A stretch of DNA of 9,617 nucleotides from Chloroflexota bacterium (GTDB lineage Bacteria > Chloroflexota > Dehalococcoidia > Lucifugimonadales > Australimonadaceae), in NCBI GenBank assembly GCA_022574265.1, contig JACZSI010000061.1:1-9617 (forward strand). Reading direction: 5' to 3'. The translations under genes were made by a program, and so were the position numbers. Positions 5,767-9,617 of the stretch are shown in pieces. The stretch's first letter is position 1, and every line of letters begins with the position of its first letter. Below the pieces are notes generated by a model that worked only from the letters and a program-made list of their open reading frames with translations, was not told where the DNA came from and did no database searches.

Positions 5767-6399
5767 TCAGGCGACCAAACGCACCGCGTGCAGCGCCGCG
5801 ATGGTGAGCGCGGCGCCGTTGAGCGCATAGAACGGGCCCCCCGTGAGCTTGGGGAAGCGCAGCGGGCTAACCATCAGCGCCACGAGCACCATCGCCGCGC
5901 CGTAGAGGACGACCTGGAAGAGCTCGCGGCCGAGCGGGCCGTCCAGCAGCATGAGCGCGGCGAAGGCGATGATCGCCTGGTCGGTGGGCAGGCCGACGTA
6001 GCGCCCCGTGCGCTCGTCCAGTCCGTGGGCGTTGAAGTAGCTGAGCCGGAACGCGACGGCGCCGACGAGCGCGAACGCCCCCGGCACGTATGCCGCGCCG
6101 AACGCACCATAGGCCAGCAGGATGACCGCGAGGGTCGCGCCGGCGCCAACCATGTCCACGAGCGAGTCGAGACTGGCCCCGAAGGCGCGGTCCGCAGCGG
6201 TCCGCCCGGAGAGCCGCTTCGATACCGGGCCGTCGATCCCATCGAAGAAGAACGCGAGGACCAGCCCGATCGCCGCGACGGCGAACTCTCCCCGCACGGC
6301 GAAGGTCATCGCGACGACGCTGCTGAGCAGACCGGCGAGCGTGATCAGGTTCGCGGCATCGAGCAGGTGACCGACGATCGGCCGTCGTGAGGTGATCAT
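5767..6399 (-). CDS. CDP-alcohol phosphatidyltransferase, PssA-like
   Basis: This 210-residue membrane protein starts MITSRRPIVGHLLDAANLITLAG, typical of CDP-alcohol phosphatidyltransferases, and has about six hydrophobic segments. The active-site region reads FFFDGIDGPVSK with Asp53, Asp56 and Gly57, then Gly74, Asp78 and Asp82 in GASLDSLVD. Phosphatidylserine-synthase-like enzymes have DGxDGxxAR and eight residues before the Gly. Here AR is replaced by SK (60-61) and the gap is 12 residues. It may use CDP-diacylglycerol or the CDP-activated headgroup made by the 1955-3855 genes; neither is provable here. It is divergent from the methyltransferase at 6537, with 137 bases between them. A CCGGCC-AGC-GGCCGG hairpin (6417-6431) lies in its leader. 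No strong Shine-Dalgarno precedes ATG 6399. Its GC content matches the surrounding genome, unlike the first transferase. Confidence 0.85.
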   Translation of the reverse strand: MITSRRPIVGHLLDAANLITLAGLLSSVVAMTFAVRGEFAVAAIGLVLAFFFDGIDGPVSKRLSGRTAADRAFGASLDSLVDMVGAGATLAVILLAYGAFGAAYVPGAFALVGAVAFRLSYFNAHGLDERTGRYVGLPTDQAIIAFAALMLLDGPLGRELFQVVLYGAAMVLVALMVSPLRFPKLTGGPFYALNGAALTIAALHAVRLVA

Positions 6400-6536
6400 C
6401 GAGTATCGTCCAGACCCCGGCCAGCGGCCGGTCTTCGTAAGTGCCGCGCGAGCCTACCAGGCCGTGGAGCGCCGGAGCCCGAGCGGGGGGTGTAACGTGA
6501 CCGCAAACATACCATCTCCGGAGTAGCACGAGCCCG

Positions 6537-7358
6537 ATGGACGAACGATTGGACTACGAGGCGGTGCGCCGGTACTGGGACCGCACCGCCGGCACCGCCG
6601 CCGCCGCCTCCTACATGGCGCACGAGCAGGGGCTGCCGCAGGCTTGCGTCGACGACCGCTTCGCCCTCGAGCGCGAGGTCGTCGAGCGCTGGTTCGCGAG
6701 CCTCGGCCCCGGGTCCGCCGTGCTGGACCTCGGCTCGGGCAGCGGTGCGTGGACGGCGCTCTTCGCCCAAGCCTACCGGCGCGTCGTGGCCATCGAGCAG
6801 AGCGCCGCCATGGTCGCCGACGCCCGTGAGCGGCTGCGCGGGACGACGAACGTCGAGCTCATCGAAGGCGACTGCCTCGAAGTGGACATCGAGGGCCTCT
6901 TCGACGGCGCTTTCTTCGGCGGGATGCTCATGTACCTCAACCGCGACGACGCCGTGCGGCTGCTCGCGCGCGTCGCCGAGCTCGTCCCCGACGGCCCGAT
7001 CGTCCTGCGGGAGTCCGGTGCGCGGGCGCGGGTTGAAGTGAGGACCGGCGACTACCACGTCGCCTACCGCTCACCCGCCGAGTACACGGCGATCGCCGCC
7101 GAGGCAGGCTTGCGCGTGCGTGCGGTCGAGCGCAACCGCGGCTACGCGCGCATGGAGGTGGCCGTCGAGGTCGTGAACCTCGTGCGCCGGTTGCCCGCCC
7201 TCGAGCGGCGCGAACCCGCCTTCGCCGGAGGCCCCATCTGGCGCGCCCTCAGCGCCACCGCTCCCCTCACCCTCGAGCTCCTCCCGCGCGCCATCCGGGC
7301 GGCGGGCATCGACTGGCCTCATCTGACGAACCACTTCCTGCTGCTCGAGCGCCGCTAG
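6537..7358 (+). CDS. Class I SAM-dependent methyltransferase
   Basis: The 273-residue protein carries the SAM-binding motif VLDLGSGSGAWT at 62-73, an acidic end of strand 2 (VVAIEQSAAM), and a strand-4 region FDGAFFGGMLMYLNRDDA. These are typical of small-molecule methyltransferases that methylate amines or hydroxyls. There are no transmembrane segments. RTGDYHVAYRSPAEYTAIAAEAGL after the core is a substrate-side cap and gives no specific identification. The gene is divergent from the PssA-like transferase and may share a regulatory region with it, so a role in methylating a lipid headgroup is plausible but inferred. Only a weak CGGAG lies upstream of ATG 6537. Its stop overlaps the stop of the convergent hydrolase within a CTAG. 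Confidence 0.85.
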   Translation: MDERLDYEAVRRYWDRTAGTAAAASYMAHEQGLPQACVDDRFALEREVVERWFASLGPGSAVLDLGSGSGAWTALFAQAYRRVVAIEQSAAMVADARERLRGTTNVELIEGDCLEVDIEGLFDGAFFGGMLMYLNRDDAVRLLARVAELVPDGPIVLRESGARARVEVRTGDYHVAYRSPAEYTAIAAEAGLRVRAVERNRGYARMEVAVEVVNLVRRLPALERREPAFAGGPIWRALSATAPLTLELLPRAIRAAGIDWPHLTNHFLLLERR

Positions 7359-8158
7359 CTTCCCAGGAAGTCCAGCACCGCCTGCTCGTAGGCCTGCGGC
7401 GACTCCAGGTGCGCCCAGTGCCCGCCGCCGTCGAGCTCGACGAGACGGCAGTCGGGGATCGCGTCGCGCATCCGGCGGGCGACCGGCCCCGTCAGCAGCG
7501 TGCTCTCGGCGCCGCGCACGATCAGCGTCGGCACGGACACGCGCGGCAGGTACGCCCAGGCGTCGGGGCGGTCGTACTGCGCGACCACGTTGCGGTCGCG
7601 CTTCCACACGAGCCCGCCGCCGGGCGCTGGCTTCGTGAGCGCGACGGCATTCGCGCGCAGGACCGCCTCCGGCGAGCCCGGCTGGCGGGAGCGCAGCCGC
7701 TCGACGACGGCGTCGAGGTCGGCGTACTCGTCCGACTCGGATTTGTAGCGCGAGATCATGGCGACCGAGCCTGGGTTGTGCGCGTCCGGGTCCATGTCCG
7801 TGATGACGAGCTTGGCGATGCGCTCCGGGTGCTCCGCCACGTGGATGAACGCGTTCTTGCTGCCCGCCGAGTGCCCCATGAGCACGACGTCGCGCAGGTC
7901 GAGCGCCTCGATGACCTCGCCGGTCTCCTGGACGTAGTCGGCGAGCCGGTACGAGTCGGCCCACGGGCTGTCGCCGTGCCCCCGGTGGTCGAGCGCCATG
8001 ACGTGGAACCGCCCGCCGATGCCCTCAGCGAGCGTCTCCCAAAGCGCGGCGCAGTCCTGGAGCCCGTGCAGCAGCAGCACGGGCGGGCCGTCGCCGCCCC
8101 AGTCGAGGACGTGCAGCCGGAGCCCGTGCGCCTCCACCCAGCGTGATTCCGCGGCCAC
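7355..8158 (-). CDS. Alpha/beta hydrolase (serine hydrolase)
   Basis: The 267-residue protein has the alpha/beta hydrolase fold: LLLHG with the oxyanion turn at His31-Gly32, DHRGHGDS at 57-64, the nucleophile elbow GHSAG with Ser97, a probable acid Glu218 in VRGAES, and the catalytic His247 in GGGHWAH. Relatives include esterases, epoxide or meta-cleavage product hydrolases and proline iminopeptidases; the substrate is not predictable. The frame is open up to 8314, but the upstream part lies in transposase debris read backwards. I choose GTG 8158 because GGGAGG lies five bases before it and the family N-terminus (ESRWVEAHGLRLHVLDWG) begins there. It is convergent with the methyltransferase, sharing a CTAG. 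The transposase remnant begins only 14 bases upstream of the start, so its original promoter may have been replaced. Confidence 0.9.
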   Translation of the reverse strand: MAAESRWVEAHGLRLHVLDWGGDGPPVLLLHGLQDCAALWETLAEGIGGRFHVMALDHRGHGDSPWADSYRLADYVQETGEVIEALDLRDVVLMGHSAGSKNAFIHVAEHPERIAKLVITDMDPDAHNPGSVAMISRYKSESDEYADLDAVVERLRSRQPGSPEAVLRANAVALTKPAPGGGLVWKRDRNVVAQYDRPDAWAYLPRVSVPTLIVRGAESTLLTGPVARRMRDAIPDCRLVELDGGGHWAHLESPQAYEQAVLDFLGS

Positions 8159-8171
8159 GTCATCCTCCCAC

Positions 8172-8252
8172 GGAAGGCAGTCTACAAGCAGCGGCAGGCC
8201 GTGGAGCGCGCCTTCTCGCGGCTCAAGGGCCAGCGGCCGCGATGCAGGCGGG
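8172..8252 (+). pseudogene. Transposase 3'-end remnant with internal deletion
   Basis: The plus strand at 8172-8236 encodes KAVYKQRQAVERAFSRLKGQR and closely matches 8856-8920 over 65 bases. It keeps the Y(2)R(3)E(6)K signature of IS4/IS1182-type DDE transposases. After CAGCGG it jumps, following three bases, to CGATGCAGGCGGG (8240-8252), which equals 8988-9000 of the second copy, so about 64 bases are missing and the frame is lost. It is a dead fragment abutting the hydrolase 5' end. Confidence 0.85.
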
Positions 8253-8280
8253 CGCCGGTTGGCTCCACGCGGATGCTTCA

Positions 8281-8296
8281 TACCACGTGGTAAACT
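8281..8296 (+). promoter_or_regulatory. Perfect palindrome overlapping an extended -10: candidate hicBA operator/promoter
   Basis: TACCACGTGGTA (8281-8292) is a perfect 12-base palindrome. It overlaps TG-G-TAAACT (8288-8296), an extended -10 element; no clear -35 is seen. It lies 37 bases before the HicB-like gene, as expected for an autoregulated toxin-antitoxin operator. A second small inverted repeat, CGTTC-GGC-GAACG (8315-8327), follows directly before ATG 8329. Both roles are inferred. Confidence 0.45.
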
Positions 8297-8328
8297 CCAC
8301 AAGCGCCTGACCAACGTTCGGCGAACGA

Positions 8329-8679
8329 ATGGATGTGCGAAGCCTCCCTGTGATGGACGACAGAAACATCATCCTCCGATGCTACGCGTACCGGGCCGGC
8401 TCCACGTATAAGGGCGAATGCGTCGACCTGGACCTCCTCGTGGAGCGAGACACCCTCCCCGACGCAGTGCGAGCCCTCTCAGACGCGGTCGTCGGCTACG
8501 TCGATGCTGCTCATGAGCAGGGATGGTTGGACCAGCTGGTCCCTCGGCGCTCGCCGCTCTCGCGCCGACTGAAGTACCGATGGATGACGCTTCTGCCCCG
8601 AGTAAGGAGACTGATCGGGGAGCTGGTGGAGACCGACCGTATCGTTAGTTTCAGCGACGGCCGCGTGAGCGTTGCCTAA
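8329..8679 (+). CDS. HicB-like antitoxin
   Basis: The 116-residue protein has the HicB fold signature after the second Met: IILRCYAYRAGSTYKGECVDLDLLVERDTLPDAVRALSDAVVGYV. In this family the partial RNase-H-like domain binds and masks the HicA toxin. The remaining 60 residues (PLSRRLKYRWMTLLPRVRRLIGELVE) are basic and amphipathic; no helix-turn-helix or ribbon-helix-helix is recognisable. ATG 8353 is an equally good start, because similarity begins there and neither ATG has a Shine-Dalgarno site. The transcript may be nearly leaderless. Its stop overlaps the HicA-like start by eight bases, so translation is coupled. Order antitoxin-toxin (hicB-hicA) is known but less common than hicA-hicB. If the toxin next door is dead, this is an orphan antitoxin. 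Confidence 0.75.
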   Translation: MDVRSLPVMDDRNIILRCYAYRAGSTYKGECVDLDLLVERDTLPDAVRALSDAVVGYVDAAHEQGWLDQLVPRRSPLSRRLKYRWMTLLPRVRRLIGELVETDRIVSFSDGRVSVA

Positions 8680-8705
8680 GAAGTATCCCACTCTCAACGT
8701 TCAGG

Positions 8706-8735
8706 AAGTGCGCGCCATCCTTCGGGCGCGCACTT
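8706..8735 (+). terminator. 11-bp GC-rich hairpin plus T tract inside the hicA-like coding region
   Basis: AAGTGCGCGCC (8706-8716) is perfectly complementary to GGCGCGCACTT (8725-8735), with an 8-base loop ATCCTTCG, and TTTTGCTTT runs from 8734. This looks like an intrinsic terminator about 35 bases into the toxin frame, just after the antitoxin stop. It could limit toxin transcription relative to antitoxin. Coding constraint (VRAILRAR) could also produce it by chance. Confidence 0.45.
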
Positions 8736-8773
8736 TTGCTTTAGTCAACCAAACGGGGAGCCATGAGCAGTGG

Positions 8774-9004
8774 GCCGCCGAGCCGGTCATTGACCTCCAT
8801 CCGACACACCGTGCGCTGCGAGAGCATGTCGGCGAGTGGTATCGGTCGCCAGAGTGGAAGGCCATTTACAAGCAGCGGCAGGCGGTGGAGCGCAGCTTCT
8901 CTCGGCTCAAGGGCCAGCGGGCGCTGAACCGCATAACGGTGCGGCGGAGGCGTAAGGTTACGGCGCATTGCTACCTGTCGCTGATCTCGATGCAGGCGGG
9001 GTAT
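8774..9004 (+). mobile_element. Insertion-sequence remnant (3' part of a DDE transposase gene)
   Basis: This span holds the second and larger copy of the transposase end also found at 8172-8252. It encodes the YREK region and the family C-terminus ending near LISMQAGY. The left boundary is set by loss of HicA-like sequence after GSHEQW, and the right by the start of the next gene at 9009. I cannot see terminal inverted repeats or target duplications, so this is debris and not a complete element. The N-terminal two thirds of the transposase, with the first catalytic aspartates, are absent. Confidence 0.7.
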
Positions 9005-9008
9005 CAGT

Positions 9009-9617
9009 ATGGCGAATCAATTGGACGGCCCTTATCTCAAGCTAAGGCGTGCAGAAAGTGAAGTCCATCGACTCGCTTTCGCCGAGGACGCCTTTAGGCA
9101 GAACGCCAACTACCGCGCCGTCAGGGCGGAGTTCAATCGTAAGACGGGAAAGTACGTATACCGCGTTCGCATAGGCAGTGAACCCAACCCTGACTGGGGT
9201 GTTTATATCGGTGAGATCGCGCACAATCTCCGTTCCGCCCTTGATGGCCTGGTCTACGGACTCACTAAAACACCGACAGATAATACGGCGTTCCCTATCG
9301 TCCTGTATGGAAGAACTGACAGGAAAGAAATCAGGCACCGGCGGGTAGTTAGAGTTCAAAGATTCTGGCGCGGCAAACTCAGAAACCAGGCCCCGCCTTC
9401 GTTGGACGGCGTGAGCAAGCCATATCAAACAATGATCGAGGGGATGCAGCCATACAAGCGAAGGCAGCCGGTTCGCGGACTGGGCCGAAGTAGTGTCCTT
9501 TGGATGCTTCACCAACTCAACATTGTCGATAAGCATCGGTTGATTCCAGTGGTCGGCGCCAAAAAGGGCTTTAACGTTATCCTCCCGGAAGGGCTGCACA
9601 TGATCAGTGAGGTTACC
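9009..9617 (+). CDS. Uncharacterised protein with HNLRSALD motif, 5' part (runs off the right edge)
   Basis: From ATG 9009 the frame is open for 203 codons to the window edge. It begins MANQLDGPYLKLRRAESEVHRL and continues with RKTGKYVYRVRIGSEPNPDWGVYIGEIAHNLRSALDGLVYGL, FPIVLYG, IEGMQPYKRR, and LWMLHQLNIVDKHRLIPVVG. The pattern LKLxRAxxH...GExxHNLRSALDxLVY...FPI...LQPY...L..L...DKHR recurs in uncharacterised bacterial proteins as I remember them. I cannot assign a function. There is no signal peptide or membrane segment. GGCGGGG eight bases before the ATG is a weak ribosome binding site. The sequence is less GC-rich than the left half of the window and directly adjoins transposase debris, so horizontal acquisition is likely. 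An open frame on the opposite strand (9042-9599) is a shadow. Confidence 0.7.
   Translation, partial: MANQLDGPYLKLRRAESEVHRLAFAEDAFRQNANYRAVRAEFNRKTGKYVYRVRIGSEPNPDWGVYIGEIAHNLRSALDGLVYGLTKTPTDNTAFPIVLYGRTDRKEIRHRRVVRVQRFWRGKLRNQAPPSLDGVSKPYQTMIEGMQPYKRRQPVRGLGRSSVLWMLHQLNIVDKHRLIPVVGAKKGFNVILPEGLHMISEVT

Larger units (their letters stand above)
8672..9061 (+). pseudogene. HicA-like toxin N-terminus fused in frame to a transposase C-terminus
   Basis: From TTG 8672, residues 1-34 (MPKKYPTLNV, then VRAILRARTFALVNQTGSHEQW) match the start of HicA/YcfA mRNA interferases, including the catalytic His31 in GSH. From about residue 39 the protein becomes a DDE transposase end: HPTHRALREHVGEWYRSPEW, YKQRQAVERSFSRLKGQR with Y66, R69, E73 and K80 of the YREK signature, then RKVTAHCYLSLISMQAG. 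A normal HicA is 60-85 residues, and its C-terminal half is missing here. TTG is the first possible start, since an in-frame TGA lies just upstream at 8666. The last 20 residues are read-through into the next gene's start. RNA cleavage activity is probably lost, but an expressed chimera cannot be excluded because the frame is intact. Confidence 0.8.

Noticed and set aside
5692..6390. 232-residue plus-strand open frame
   Set aside because: It is the reverse of the PssA-like membrane protein; its highly charged, repetitive composition is typical of an antisense shadow.
8159..8314. Longer N-terminus for the alpha/beta hydrolase
   Set aside because: The extra residues are the transposase remnant translated backwards; GTG 8158 has a strong ribosome binding site and matches the family start.
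9042..9599. 185-residue minus-strand open frame
   Set aside because: No family resemblance, and the plus-strand frame from 9009 has coherent family-like motifs over the same bases.
1..9617. CRISPR array or complete prophage/IS
   Set aside because: No regularly spaced direct repeats with spacers, no phage structural genes and no full transposase with terminal repeats were seen.

Overview
The window is a GC-rich bacterial segment with some clearly less GC-rich islands. A luciferase-like flavin oxidoreductase, long GC-biased genes, GTG starts behind good Shine-Dalgarno sites and an extragenic palindrome of the GTTCGTCCTGAG...CGAAGG type would fit a Chloroflexota (SAR202/Dehalococcoidia-like) or a deep-branching actinobacterial genome, probably environmental. 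The taxon is an inference and is not settled by anything seen here.

Left part (1-1550, minus strand): the 5' end of an LLM-class flavin oxidoreductase, a gene-free spacer with a long inverted repeat, and then a gene that conventional ORF calling cuts in two. Read through its single in-frame TGA (1082-1084), it is one protein of about 220 residues of the iodothyronine deiodinase-like/redoxin fold. The TGA falls exactly at the catalytic position (FGSYT-U-PPFRRQ). A bacterial SECIS-like hairpin with a G in its apical loop sits 11 bases downstream of the TGA. I read this as a bacterial selenoprotein, and it is the strongest finding in the window.

Middle part (1518-7358): a candidate plus-strand promoter, a leader of about 400 bases rich in hairpins, and a tight three-gene operon: a fold-type I PLP aminotransferase/decarboxylase (HisC/CobD-like), a LicC/PntC-like CTP-dependent nucleotidylyltransferase, and a winged-helix SAM methyltransferase. 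Two CDP-alcohol phosphatidyltransferases follow. The first is on the plus strand, with an internal 20-residue duplication and a damaged or unusual 5' end. The second is on the minus strand and divergent from another SAM methyltransferase. Together they suggest synthesis and transfer of a CDP-activated, possibly N-methylated amino-alcohol or aminophosphonate headgroup onto a lipid or glycan. The exact substrate cannot be read from sequence.

Right part (7355-9617): an alpha/beta hydrolase on the minus strand, a small transposase remnant against its 5' end, a HicB-like antitoxin, a HicA-like toxin whose 3' half is replaced by a second remnant of the same transposase, and the 5' part of a plus-strand gene that runs off the window. 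This end looks like a site of repeated insertion-sequence traffic.
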